This document shows, one piece after another, positions 1 through 7,303 of a stretch of 31,132 bases of DNA. Position 1 is the first letter of the stretch. Each line of letters starts with the position of its first letter. Source of the DNA: an uncultured Bacillota bacterium (GTDB lineage: Bacteria > Bacillota_I > Bacilli_A > RF39 > UBA660); the NCBI GenBank assembly GCA_958428295.1, contig CAUAFL010000012.1:1-31132 (forward strand), in the 5' to 3' direction. The notes beneath the pieces are model-generated. The model did not search any database, was not told the DNA's origin, and saw nothing but the letters and a program-made list of their open reading frames with translations. Position numbers and translations under genes: made by a program.

Positions 1-400
1 CAGCACTACCACCAAAGCTCTTTTCGCTACCATCATCATACACATCGGTGAAACTACCATCCTCGTTTTTGTAACGCTCAAAGTGACCGTTTTTATCTTC
101 TCCTTCACCAACAGGAGTCCGATCACCACCAGCACTACCACCAAAGCTCTTTTCGCTACCATCATCATACACATCGGTGAAACTGCCATCCTCATTTTTA
201 TAACGCTCAAAGTGACCGTTTTTATCTTCTCCTTCACCTACATAGGTACCTTTATCGGTTCCACCGGATGGACGATCACCCGCTTCTGATCGATGACCAC
301 CAAAACTCTTTTCACTGCCATCGTCATACACATCAGTAAAACTACCATCATCATTTTTATAGCGTTTAAAATGACCCTTTCCGTCTTCTCCCTCACCAAC
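1..400 (-). repeat. In-frame coding tandem repeat, 129-159 bp period
   Basis: Repeat units on the minus strand start at 400, 241 and 112. The last two are 129 bp (43 codons) apart; the first is spaced 159 bp because of a longer Gly/Arg/Ser linker. Units starting at 241 and 112 differ at only a few bases over their core, and those I compared are synonymous third positions (GTA/GTT, TAT/TAC, AAT/AAC, GGC/GGT). The sequence at 1-12 matches the linker that precedes the next unit, so the array continues past the edge. Confidence 0.9.
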
Positions 401-1150
401 GAAAACACGACCTTCACCAGTTCCTTCGTCTGAAATAGATTTACCATCACTTTGGGAAGGATCAGTCGAACCAGAAGCATTTGCCTTTGCTTGTCTCCAG
501 TATTTAGCAGCCGTCCAAGCATTGGTAAAGCCCATGGCTACCCAATTACCATGTTCATCTTTTTTATAAATTAAATATGTACCATTAGGCTGTTTTACAA
601 ACCTTAGTGGCCCATTAATCCAATATTCTTTATAAACATGATCAGGACTAACAAACTTTCCTTCACTAGCTCGATATTCATCCCGAGCAATAAAAGGTAA
701 TAAAATTGCGAAAGCCGAAGGATCAATAGCCTCCCCTAATTCCTCTTGAATTTGCATAATATAATGATCAATGGCTTCAGCAATCAATTGCATATTCGAA
801 GCATCCTTAGTAATCTCTGATAAAATTGTTTGTAGCTCATCGGCTTCATTAGTAATTACTCCACAGAAATTAGTACCTGCCTCTTGACCTTCAATTACCC
901 ATTTTTTCCATCGAAATGTTCTTGTAATCGGAGTCTCACCGGTCTCCGCATTCTTTTCACCGGCTTGCTCTTCACAGGTATAGCTTCCTGCTACTCTAGT
1001 ACCATTATACTGTGCTAATTGTTGACAAGAAGTATTCACGGTATGAACGGCGCTAGTCACTGTTTCCAATATTGTCTCAAGACCACTAACGGAATTTTTA
1101 ATTTCTAAAGCAACACCATTTAATTCATTTGGATTAACATTTTGATTCAT
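1..1150 (-). CDS. Tandem-repeat protein with helical N-terminus, 3' end outside window
   Basis: Open from the ATG at 1150 to the window edge (383 codons, no stop). An AAGGAGAGGG ribosome site lies just upstream. I do not recognise the family. Residues about 5-50 and 95-145 look helical; a middle part (about 160-230) is rich in Tyr and Trp; from about residue 231 the chain is Gly/Ser/Asp-rich and then repeats. The repeat core runs from VGEGEDKNGHFERYKN to VYDDGSEKSFGG. Three copies start at nt 400, 241 and 112 and a fourth probably continues outside. There is no Sec signal peptide or membrane segment, so it is cytoplasmic or leaves by a non-Sec route. The two-helix N-terminus loosely recalls WXG100/LXG type VII substrates, but no WXG motif is visible; that link is speculation. 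Its own promoter lies at 1323-1351. Confidence 0.85.
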   Translation of the reverse strand, partial: MNQNVNPNELNGVALEIKNSVSGLETILETVTSAVHTVNTSCQQLAQYNGTRVAGSYTCEEQAGEKNAETGETPITRTFRWKKWVIEGQEAGTNFCGVITNEADELQTILSEITKDASNMQLIAEAIDHYIMQIQEELGEAIDPSAFAILLPFIARDEYRASEGKFVSPDHVYKEYWINGPLRFVKQPNGTYLIYKKDEHGNWVAMGFTNAWTAAKYWRQAKANASGSTDPSQSDGKSISDEGTGEGRVFVGEGEDGKGHFKRYKNDDGSFTDVYDDGSEKSFGGHRSEAGDRPSGGTDKGTYVGEGEDKNGHFERYKNEDGSFTDVYDDGSEKSFGGSAGGDRTPVGEGEDKNGHFERYKNEDGSFTDVYDDGSEKSFGGSA

Positions 1151-1161
1151 TTTCCCTCTCC

Positions 1162-1296
1162 TTACCTTCCTAGAGACATAAAAAAGACAAAATACCCTGT
1201 CAGTATTTTGTCTTTAAAAGCAGCAAAAAAAGAATTGTTATTTATTGAATAGGTCCCCCCCAAAAAAGTTAACAAATTATTATCAAACATTTTCAT
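1162..1296 (-). CDS. Possible 44-codon upstream ORF in the leader of the repeat protein
   Basis: An ATG at 1296 opens a 44-codon frame whose TAA (1162-1164) sits against the ribosome site of the repeat-protein gene. The frame passes through a T6-G7 tract (minus-strand reading, G7 = 1255-1261) and through the hairpin at 1183-1215. Removing or adding one G brings a stop within about six codons. The ribosome site is weak and the peptide resembles no family I know, so this may be chance or a regulatory leader peptide. Confidence 0.2.
   Translation of the reverse strand: MKMFDNNLLTFLGGTYSINNNSFFAAFKDKILTGYFVFFMSLGR
1183..1215 (-). terminator. Hairpin with U-tract in leader (terminator or attenuator)
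   Basis: A 13-bp perfect stem, AAAGACAAAATAC (1183-1195) against 1203-1215, with a 7-nt loop; on the minus strand it is followed by a short run of T. It lies between the promoter at 1323-1351 and the gene starting at 1150, so it would act on that gene's own leader rather than only end the spoIVFB transcript. Confidence 0.6.
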
Positions 1297-1322
1297 ATTC
1301 TCACTACTTTCTCTATATTTTT

Positions 1323-1351
1323 AGTATAACCAATACCCACACTTTTTTCAA
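1323..1351 (-). promoter_or_regulatory. Sigma-A promoter for the repeat protein
   Basis: Minus strand TTGAAA (1346-1351), 17-bp spacer, TATACT (1323-1328). It predicts a leader of about 165 nt before the ATG at 1150. Confidence 0.75.
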
Positions 1352-1378
1352 CATTTTTCGCTAAGAAATTAATTTAGC

Positions 1379-2152
1379 CTATTTTTTTAATAGGTTTTGA
1401 TATCGTTTGCGCAAATATTCATGTTCTTGTTGATAACTTTTACCAAGACGGACCAAATGTTGATAATCACGCATAAACTGTTCTTCATTTTTTACAATTT
1501 TAGATTTTTTAAATCTATAACAATGTAAATACCGCTCCAATAAAAACTTTTCACAATAATAGTGAAGCTTTTTCCGTTCTTGATATAACTTTACAATTAA
1601 TAAAAATAAAATTAAAAATACATTAAGACTTGGATGCTGACAAAAGAAAAAGAGCAAAAGCACAACGAAAGAATAAGACAGAAAATAAATTAGGCGAAAG
1701 CTCATTTTATAAGACAAAAAATAACAAATAAAGCATTGTAAAATACGACCTCCATCTAAAGGATAAATAGGTAATAGATTAAAAGTTAAAACACTATAAT
1801 GAATTTGTCGCAATAAAGCTAAATGAGCTTCCGTCAGCGGTAACTGATGAAACACCCAAAATAAGAAACACTGACTAAGGGGTCCCATTAATAGCACCCA
1901 CAACTCTTCCCATAATGGGCGATTAATATCTGCTTGAAACTTAGAAATTCCCCCAAAAGGATAAAAAACAATTTTTTCAGTAGGCCACTTTAATAAAAGG
2001 GCCGTAAAAAAATGCCCACATTCATGTCCCAACAACAATAAAGAACTTAACAATACCGTAATAAAATTACCCGTTACTATGGCTAATAATAAAAAGAAAT
2101 AACAACTAACATGTAGCTGTACCTTATTCAAGATAGTCTTTATAATCAACAA
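1379..2152 (-). CDS. spoIVFB: SpoIVFB-type site-2 intramembrane metalloprotease (M50)
   Basis: 257 aa. HECGH at residues 43-47 gives the HExxH zinc site, and NLLPIYPLDGG at 125-135 supplies the third ligand (Asp133); both sit in hydrophobic segments. About four to six membrane spans, then a basic C-terminal tail of about 65 residues. In the family SpoIVFB cuts pro-sigma-K in the mother cell during late sporulation; it is held inactive by SpoIVFA and BofA. It overlaps spoIVFA by 29 bp, as expected for a translationally linked pair. The C-terminal tail lacks an obvious CBS domain, so the ATP-sensing CBS domain of Bacillus SpoIVFB seems absent or divergent. A general M50 protease is the alternative, but the neighbour makes SpoIVFB most likely. 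Confidence 0.88.
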   Translation of the reverse strand: MLIIKTILNKVQLHVSCYFFLLLAIVTGNFITVLLSSLLLLGHECGHFFTALLLKWPTEKIVFYPFGGISKFQADINRPLWEELWVLLMGPLSQCFLFWVFHQLPLTEAHLALLRQIHYSVLTFNLLPIYPLDGGRILQCFICYFLSYKMSFRLIYFLSYSFVVLLLFFFCQHPSLNVFLILFLLIVKLYQERKKLHYYCEKFLLERYLHCYRFKKSKIVKNEEQFMRDYQHLVRLGKSYQQEHEYLRKRYQNLLKK

Positions 2153-2708
2153 ATTTCCCTTCCTTTTGGAATGCCATATATAACTTTTTATCTTTTACTT
2201 CCCCTATTAAAGCACCTTTTTCTACATAATCATACAATTTTATATTCATTGTATCCATATTTCCATACCACACATCGACACCATCCATCTGCTGAACAAT
2301 AACGGTATTCTGATAATGTTCTTTTTCACCAATAAAAACGACAACACCACTATTATAACTCGGTACCATATAATGCTCTGTCACCGTTAAAGCCACCCCA
2401 TCTTTATACAGGTTCTTCTTACTATAAGTTAATTTTTCAGAAAACACATCAGTTGTTGAACCAATCTTTTTATCAAGGGTATCATCCCCAAAATAGGATT
2501 GATAAAACTCTTTTACTTTCGCAAAAGGTAACGTCGTATTATAAACATATTTATTGAATTGCTGCTTAAAATCGTTGTTAAGCTTAAAAGCAATTAACAA
2601 AGAAAGCGTCAAAATCACTGTTACTAATAATTTACTAAGCTCTTTCTTTAACCAATGAGAAGGCTTTTTTGGAGGAGGAGTCTGTTTATAAAATTTTGAT
2701 TCAACCAT
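2124..2708 (-). CDS. spoIVFA: SpoIVFA-like membrane protein with degenerate LytM (M23) domain
   Basis: 194 aa. Basic cytoplasmic N-terminus, one membrane span at about 27-43, then an extracytoplasmic part ending in an M23/LytM-like fold (about 110-194). The M23 zinc ligands are missing: the final HxH position reads LYMAF and no His-x3-Asp is present. That is typical of SpoIVFA, a scaffold and regulator rather than an enzyme. It sits immediately upstream of spoIVFB with overlap, as in Bacillus. The ATG at 2708 follows an AGGTG ribosome site. A clear sigma-E promoter could not be assigned in the 50 bp upstream, although a terminator separates it from mreD. Confidence 0.82.
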   Translation of the reverse strand: MVESKFYKQTPPPKKPSHWLKKELSKLLVTVILTLSLLIAFKLNNDFKQQFNKYVYNTTLPFAKVKEFYQSYFGDDTLDKKIGSTTDVFSEKLTYSKKNLYKDGVALTVTEHYMVPSYNSGVVVFIGEKEHYQNTVIVQQMDGVDVWYGNMDTMNIKLYDYVEKGALIGEVKDKKLYMAFQKEGKFVDYKDYLE

Positions 2709-2751
2709 GTGCGTTCACCTAATACAGCCTATGACAGAAACTTTAAAATAG

Positions 2752-2785
2752 AAAAAAAAGAAAAAGACTAATTTAGACGTCTTTT
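2752..2785 (-). terminator. Intrinsic terminator after mreD
   Basis: Minus-strand stem GTCTTTT/AAAAGAC written on the plus strand as 2762-2768 and 2779-2785, overlapping the mreD stop codon, followed on the minus strand by a T-rich run (2752-2761). Confidence 0.6.
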
Positions 2786-3265
2786 GCACGGTAATAATTT
2801 ACAAAGGAAGTACAACAGTTCTCCATATAAAAGATTTAAGACTAAACTATGCAAAAATAAATAGAGAACATTGTACCAATTGATAGGCACAATATTAAAT
2901 AATAACAGAAAAAAACAAAACAAGACTTGATAAAGAAATAAAGAAGTGGCTAATAATAATAGGTTAGTCAAACCATTAACAGAAAATTTTTGATACAATT
3001 TACTCATAAGATAGCCAATGAAAGGAAAGAAAATAGCGTGAGTAAATAATAAATTGGTATAAAATAAATCATAACAAAAACCAACAATTGCTAAAAGAAT
3101 AAAATAATTACGTTCTTTTTTACGATAATAAGGATAAATGATAATTAAACTAATGAGTGTTAAAAAAGGAGTAAACAAGGATAAATCAAAAACCATATAA
3201 GCCAAAAAATTATTAAGAACCCCATCTAGCCAAAAAGAGACAAGTAATAAAATACCCGTGATCAT
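2768..3265 (-). CDS. mreD: Rod-shape determining protein MreD
   Basis: 165 aa, almost entirely hydrophobic with about five membrane spans, matching MreD in size and topology. MreD links MreC and the elongasome to lateral wall synthesis. Its ATG overlaps the TGA of mreC (ATGA, 3262-3265), so the two are translationally coupled. No sharp motif is available for MreD, so the call rests on topology plus position directly after mreC. Confidence 0.8.
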   Translation of the reverse strand: MITGILLLVSFWLDGVLNNFLAYMVFDLSLFTPFLTLISLIIIYPYYRKKERNYFILLAIVGFCYDLFYTNLLFTHAIFFPFIGYLMSKLYQKFSVNGLTNLLLLATSLFLYQVLFCFFLLLFNIVPINWYNVLYLFLHSLVLNLLYGELLYFLCKLLPCKRRLN

Positions 3266-4059
3266 GAAGTCACCTCTTTTAAGACTGTTACATAATGGAT
3301 ATTATTAAAATTTTGATTAGTTTTAACCCCTAACGTTTTACTAAGCCCATAACGATCATTTTCAACAGTTTCCACAGTACCAATATAAATTCCTCGGGGA
3401 AACATTCCTCCTAAGCCGCTAGTCGTCACGGTATCCCCCTTAGTAATAGGTGCCTGACTATCAACACCACTAATCTTTACCAACCCACTTCGCTGATCAT
3501 AACCACTTAAAATAGCATCTGTCTCCCCACTAGTAGTCGCAATCGATACGGAAACTTTATTATTAACATCGTTAGCCGTAATTAATTTCACTTCACTAGA
3601 ATGATTCGTAAGATGCTGCAACTTGCCAATTAACCCATCTTTTGTAATCGCAACCATATTTTCTTTTAAACCATCTTTTTTTCCTTTATCAATTGTCAAT
3701 GTTTGATACCAATAAGCTTTATTACGACTAATAACCGTAGCATTTACAATCGTATAGCCCGTCAATGTCTGATTTAATTCTAACATCTTTCGTAATTGTT
3801 CAATTTCTTCTTCCAAATGAACATTTAAGTTCTTTTGAATAACATAACTAGAACTAGCATCCACATTTTTTTCACCATTTAACGCCGTAAAAGGCCACAT
3901 CATTGCCTTCAATACAGTATTGGTAATATCTTTAAAAAAGCCTTCGACAGGGCCCAACTTACGATTTGATGACAAAGAATAAAATAACAGAAAAAAACAT
4001 GCAAAGACCACGACAAACCAGATAATAATTTTTGTTCGATTTTTTTTCTTTGAATACAT
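3262..4059 (-). CDS. mreC: Rod-shape determining protein MreC
   Basis: 265 aa. One N-terminal membrane anchor (about 10-29), a coiled-coil stretch (about 72-98, Glu/Leu-rich), then the double beta-barrel typical of MreC, with the conserved pattern around KGDTVTTSGLGGMFPRGIYIG. MreC organises the peptidoglycan elongation complex outside the membrane. mreD follows with a 4-bp overlap. mreB is not next to it, unlike in Bacillus. It has its own sigma-A promoter whose -35 overlaps the end of radC. Confidence 0.93.
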   Translation of the reverse strand: MYSKKKNRTKIIIWFVVVFACFFLLFYSLSSNRKLGPVEGFFKDITNTVLKAMMWPFTALNGEKNVDASSSYVIQKNLNVHLEEEIEQLRKMLELNQTLTGYTIVNATVISRNKAYWYQTLTIDKGKKDGLKENMVAITKDGLIGKLQHLTNHSSEVKLITANDVNNKVSVSIATTSGETDAILSGYDQRSGLVKISGVDSQAPITKGDTVTTSGLGGMFPRGIYIGTVETVENDRYGLSKTLGVKTNQNFNNIHYVTVLKEVTS

Positions 4060-4084
4060 AGTTTCCCAGCCTTTCTACCTTCTT

Positions 4085-4113
4085 AGTATACCGTTTCTTA
4101 CCCTTTTTTTCAA
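4085..4113 (-). promoter_or_regulatory. Sigma-A promoter for mreCD
   Basis: TTGAAA (4108-4113, minus strand), 17-bp spacer, TATACT (4085-4090). The -35 box overlaps the radC stop codon, so mreCD can be transcribed independently of radC. Confidence 0.75.
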
Positions 4114-4790
4114 TTCTTCATAAGATTATTTTCTCCAAAACTAAAATAATTATGCTCACAGACAATTAAATGATCCAAAATAATAATTCCTTGCATTTTC
4201 CCAATTTCCACTAAATCAAGCGTAAATTCAATATCCTTAGCACTAGGGTTCACAACACCCGATGGATGATTATGAACACAAATAATAGCACTGGCCGACA
4301 AACGGTAAGCTTCTTTAAATACCTCCCGTGGATGTACCGTACTACGATTTAATGTTCCTATAAATAAAAGACGGCTAGCAATTAAATGCTTTTGACTATC
4401 CACATAAAAACAGTAAAAATATTCTTGCTTTTTGCCATGAAAAAAATATTTGCTATATTGATAAATAGCATCAGCTGTATTTAGTTTGACATTAGGAATA
4501 TCCTTTGCTAAAAAAATACGTCGTCCTAACTCAATAGCCGCTAATAAATTAGTAGCTTTAGCAACGCCAATTCCCTTCATCTGGCATAGCTCTTCCATCG
4601 TAATATCTTCAAAATTAGCACTACTTCCCACCTGCCGTAATAAATCAAAGGCAAGTTCTAGCACCATTTTCTCTTTCGTGCCGGAACGTAAAATAATTGC
4701 TAATAACTCACTTGTCGCCAAATTTTGAACACCACGGTCAATTAACTTTTCTCGTGGTCGTTCAGGAATAGGAATATCTTTTATTTTCAT
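4110..4790 (-). CDS. radC: RadC family protein (UPF0758, JAB/MPN domain)
   Basis: 226 aa from the ATG at 4790, which has GAGGTG upstream; the ATG at 4802 has no ribosome site. An N-terminal helical part with a helix-hairpin-helix (MKGIGVAKA, about 71-79) is followed by the JAB metalloprotease-like domain with HPREVF, HNHPSG (173-178) and the downstream Asp at 186, the usual zinc set. The name comes from an old DNA-repair assignment that is not well supported; the true role is uncertain. Its position before mreC is the same as in Bacillus. Confidence 0.92.
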   Translation of the reverse strand: MKIKDIPIPERPREKLIDRGVQNLATSELLAIILRSGTKEKMVLELAFDLLRQVGSSANFEDITMEELCQMKGIGVAKATNLLAAIELGRRIFLAKDIPNVKLNTADAIYQYSKYFFHGKKQEYFYCFYVDSQKHLIASRLLFIGTLNRSTVHPREVFKEAYRLSASAIICVHNHPSGVVNPSAKDIEFTLDLVEIGKMQGIIILDHLIVCEHNYFSFGENNLMKN

Positions 4791-4828
4791 GTAACACCTC
4801 ATATTATATTAAACAAAAAAGACCATCT

Positions 4829-5284
4829 TTATTGTTTTAAAATCGTCTCTTGATAGGTTGCCAACACCACCTTATTAATTGTTTGCATTTCCTCATTTTC
4901 CTTGGTAGTACTCATTAAACCATCCATCTGTTCTAACGCTGTTAAAAAAGAAGAATTAGAAACATTCATCTGTTTCACATGCACCTCCAATTTCATATCT
5001 TTATACATCTTCTCCAGCCGTCTTAAATTATTAGTATTTTTAGTAATCGCTAAATAAACGTAATATTTTGCATCTTCTTTGACTATTAATTTAGTATCAA
5101 GGTTCTCTGTCGCTTTCTCTGCCCGTTCTTGATTGTCATAGACACCCTCTTGTAAAAAATAAACAACATTGCGCTCTTTAAAGACAACTTGTTCCTCTTG
5201 TTGATATTTTTTAAATAGCGTATGTCCCAGCAAGGAACCTAACGTGATTGCGATAAGTACAGCAGCAAAGAATTTTTTATGCAT
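4829..5284 (-). CDS. Membrane-anchored SPOR-like domain protein
   Basis: 151 aa from the ATG at 5284 (GGTG six bases upstream); a GTG at 5293 is possible but overlaps that ribosome site. One N-terminal membrane anchor (about 4-24), then a SPOR-like fold: a YFLQEGVYDNQERAEKA strand-helix followed by a second strand and helix (YYVYLAITK, then RRLEKMYKDM). SPOR domains bind denuded glycan strands at the septum. A helical tail follows. The family is divergent and the call is by pattern. It precedes radC with a 38-bp gap, on the same strand. Confidence 0.6.
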   Translation of the reverse strand: MHKKFFAAVLIAITLGSLLGHTLFKKYQQEEQVVFKERNVVYFLQEGVYDNQERAEKATENLDTKLIVKEDAKYYVYLAITKNTNNLRRLEKMYKDMKLEVHVKQMNVSNSSFLTALEQMDGLMSTTKENEEMQTINKVVLATYQETILKQ

Positions 5285-5385
5285 TTTAATCACCGTATTT
5301 ACTGTAACAAAAATGCCTTGATTATTTTGTCGAATTCTATGGTGAAAATTATTTTTTTATGGTAGAGTAATTAAAGGAGGAAATT

Positions 5386-5844
5386 ATGAAAAAGAAAATT
5401 TTAGGAGTAACACTCGTTTTTGCCCTAATCCTTTTAGTAACAGGTTGTGGCAATACAAGTGAAAAAAGCATGACCTGTACAAGGACTATGAATCAAAATA
5501 ATATGAAAACCAGTTTAAACTACAAAGTCTCTTATAAAGGAGATACCGTGACACAAGTGAAAAGTGTGGAAACTGTCGAAACGGAAAGTAGCAGTATTCT
5601 TGATAGTTATAAAAAGCAAATTGAACAAATTTATAGTCCCTATAAAGGAATTGAATATTACACTTACAAAGTCGAAGTAAAAGATAATAAGTTAACTTCA
5701 ACAGTCGATATTAATTATGAAAAGATTGATACCAAAAAACTAATTGAAATTGATTCTGCTAACGGCTCTTTAATTAAAGACGGAAAAATCAAACTTAGTG
5801 ATATGAAAAGTGCTTATGAACAATTAGGCGCTAGCTGTAAATAG
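5386..5844 (+). CDS. Lipoprotein, YehR-like (DUF1307)
   Basis: 152 aa. Classic lipoprotein signal: basic start, hydrophobic stretch and LVTGC lipobox with Cys21. The mature part is a two-half beta-rich domain with charged helices, resembling the YehR/DUF1307 family (YKGDTVTQVKSVETVE, then YKGIEYYTYKVEVKDN). Members have no established function. Strong AAAGGAGG ribosome site. It is monocistronic, with a hairpin after the stop, and is divergent from the SPOR-like gene. Confidence 0.75.
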   Translation: MKKKILGVTLVFALILLVTGCGNTSEKSMTCTRTMNQNNMKTSLNYKVSYKGDTVTQVKSVETVETESSSILDSYKKQIEQIYSPYKGIEYYTYKVEVKDNKLTSTVDINYEKIDTKKLIEIDSANGSLIKDGKIKLSDMKSAYEQLGASCK

Positions 5845-5867
5845 AACTTTGCTAGTTCTTTTTATTT
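5843..5867 (+). terminator. Intrinsic terminator after the lipoprotein
   Basis: Stem AGAACT (5843-5848) against AGTTCT (5854-5859), 5-nt loop, then TTTTATTT. It overlaps the stop codon. Confidence 0.6.
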
Positions 5868-5930
5868 GTGCACGTTTATACTGTCATACTATAACTAAAG
5901 GAAAGATCTAAAGCCTCATAAAATTTTGTA

Positions 5931-5948
5931 ACTACCATTAATGATAGT
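5931..5948. repeat. 18-bp near-perfect palindrome
   Basis: ACTACCATTAATGATAGT is palindromic apart from one mismatched pair. It lies about 80 bp upstream of the YutH-like gene in a 183-bp gap. It could be an operator; nothing else supports this. Confidence 0.3.
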
Positions 5949-6001
5949 GACGACGAACATTTTTATAATCATCAACAAAAGACATAATTTAAAAACTAAC
6001 A

Positions 6002-6014
6002 CATAAGGTATAAT
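6002..6014 (+). promoter_or_regulatory. Possible -10 region of the YutH-like gene
   Basis: TATAAT at 6009-6014 lacks a good -35. The overlapping CATAAGGTA (6002-6010) fits the sigma-K -10 pattern CATAnnnTA, but the nearest AC is 18 bp upstream rather than 16-17. A late mother-cell promoter would suit a coat protein; the evidence is weak. Confidence 0.3.
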
Positions 6015-6027
6015 GAGGTGATAACTA

Positions 6028-6951
6028 ATGAAAAATGCCCTTTTCTATTATTATCACCTGTATCCGGAAACATTAATTAATCATCATAAAGAATATCATT
6101 TTATAATTCAAAAGCAACAATACCGACTTCTTCCCTACCTACGACCACTAGAAGAATTACCAGAAATCACCACTCTAAATAAACTACTAACACAGCAACT
6201 TCCTAAGTTACCACAAATCATAAAGAACCAAATGGGAGAGTATCTAACCCTAATTAATCATAAATTTTACATACTAATGAAAGATCCCCTACCCCAAACA
6301 AATCTTACTTTAGAACACGTATTAGATAGCCAAAATAATATTTTTTTACCAACAAGCTTTAAACTAATCAATCGGCAAGATTGGTCTAATTTATGGATGA
6401 AAAAAATTGATTATTTTGAATACCAAAAACATTATATTAAAAATAAATATCCACATTTGTATAATAGCTTAGATTACTACATTGGACTTGCCGAAAACGG
6501 CATTAGTCTACTGAATGACGCTCTCAATCATCCTAAACTCAATGAAAAAGAACCATTAATAGTTCAAAGAAGAAGGGTTTCCTCTGATATGAGCCTATTT
6601 GACTATTATTGTCCTTTAAATCTAGTCATCGATCATAAAGCCCGCGATGTAGCGGAATATTTAAAATCTTTATTTCTACATGACTACTATAAAGAAACAA
6701 CTATTGAAAAAATTATAAAAACCCTGCCTTATAGTGCTTATCAATTTACCCTTCTGATGGCTAGACTCCTTTTCCCTAGCTTTTACTTTGATTGTTACGA
6801 AAAAATCGTCAACGACATTTTACCGGAAACAGAAATAATTCCTATCTTAGAAAAAAGTGACGATTATGAATATTTTTTACAATTCATCTATATAACGATT
6901 CAAAATAAAGTGACAATTCCTCGAATTGATTGGTTAGAACATCGGCATTAA
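6028..6951 (+). CDS. YutH/CotS-family spore coat protein (kinase-like fold)
   Basis: 307 aa, about the size of YutH and CotS-family coat proteins, which have an aminoglycoside-phosphotransferase/choline-kinase fold. Diagnostic patterns: YIGLAENGISLLND (about 151-164), an Arg-rich strand VQRRRVS (about 178-184), VIDHKARDVAEYLK (the DxD-loop region), and MARLLFPSFYFDCYEKI near the C-terminus. A full catalytic HxDxxxxN loop is not seen, so it is probably not an active kinase. The gene ends one base before the oppositely oriented nifU-like gene; in Bacillus yutH and yutI (nifU-like) are also neighbours, which supports the call. The ribosome site is GAGGTGAT. Confidence 0.62.
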   Translation: MKNALFYYYHLYPETLINHHKEYHFIIQKQQYRLLPYLRPLEELPEITTLNKLLTQQLPKLPQIIKNQMGEYLTLINHKFYILMKDPLPQTNLTLEHVLDSQNNIFLPTSFKLINRQDWSNLWMKKIDYFEYQKHYIKNKYPHLYNSLDYYIGLAENGISLLNDALNHPKLNEKEPLIVQRRRVSSDMSLFDYYCPLNLVIDHKARDVAEYLKSLFLHDYYKETTIEKIIKTLPYSAYQFTLLMARLLFPSFYFDCYEKIVNDILPETEIIPILEKSDDYEYFLQFIYITIQNKVTIPRIDWLEHRH

Positions 6952-7191
6952 CTAAACAACGTTACGAACTTCCTTCACTTCCGGAACCTCATTCATAATC
7001 ATTTGTTCAATGCCATCTTTTAAAGTAACATCCAAAAAATCACATTCCACACAAGCACCACTTAACTTCACATAAACAATGCCATCCTCAAAAGAGACAA
7101 ATTCCAAATTGCCACCATCGCTTATCAAAAAAGGCCGTAACTGGTCAATAATTTCTAGGATTTTCTTTTCTACTTCCGTATCTTGTTTCAT
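6952..7191 (-). CDS. NifU-like Fe-S cluster scaffold (YutI type)
   Basis: 79 aa from the ATG at 7191, with AGGTGAT upstream; a longer frame to 7266 would run across the promoter. It is a single NifU C-terminal domain: helix-strand start with SDGGNLEFV, then GACVEC with Cys47 and Cys50 as the cluster-binding pair, then a closing helix. These proteins assemble or carry [4Fe-4S] clusters. It ends tail-to-tail against the YutH-like gene with no gap, so the two transcripts must overlap. Confidence 0.9.
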   Translation of the reverse strand: MKQDTEVEKKILEIIDQLRPFLISDGGNLEFVSFEDGIVYVKLSGACVECDFLDVTLKDGIEQMIMNEVPEVKEVRNVV

Positions 7192-7207
7192 ATTATCACC
7201 TAACTTC

Positions 7208-7236
7208 AGTATAGGCGATATTTTTATGGAAGTAAA
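7208..7236 (-). promoter_or_regulatory. Sigma-A promoter for nifU-like gene
   Basis: TTTACT (7231-7236, minus strand), 17-bp spacer, TATACT (7208-7213), about 16 bases upstream of the ATG. Confidence 0.65.
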
Positions 7237-7250
7237 GAAAAATCGTGCCC

Positions 7251-7279
7251 TTGTAAGAAATGCCAACCTTTGTTATAAT
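7251..7279 (+). promoter_or_regulatory. Extended -10 promoter for the S1 protein
   Basis: TTGTAA (7251-7256), 17-bp spacer, TATAAT (7274-7279) with TG at 7271-7272. Divergent from the nifU-like promoter 15 bp away. Confidence 0.75.
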
Positions 7280-7303
7280 AAAGCCATAAAGAAGGTGTAC
7301 GAA

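Noticed and set aside
1..400. CRISPR-like array
   Set aside because: Units are 129-159 bp, coding and contiguous, with no short repeat plus unique spacer structure.
83..522. Open frames at 83-289 (+) and 238-522 (-) over the repeat gene
   Set aside because: They are out-of-frame shadows of the repeat protein, whose own frame is open from 1150 to the edge with conserved repeats.
2709..2750. Sigma-E promoter for spoIVFA (CATAGGCT)
   Set aside because: The -10 has mismatches at key positions and no ATA lies 16-18 bp upstream.
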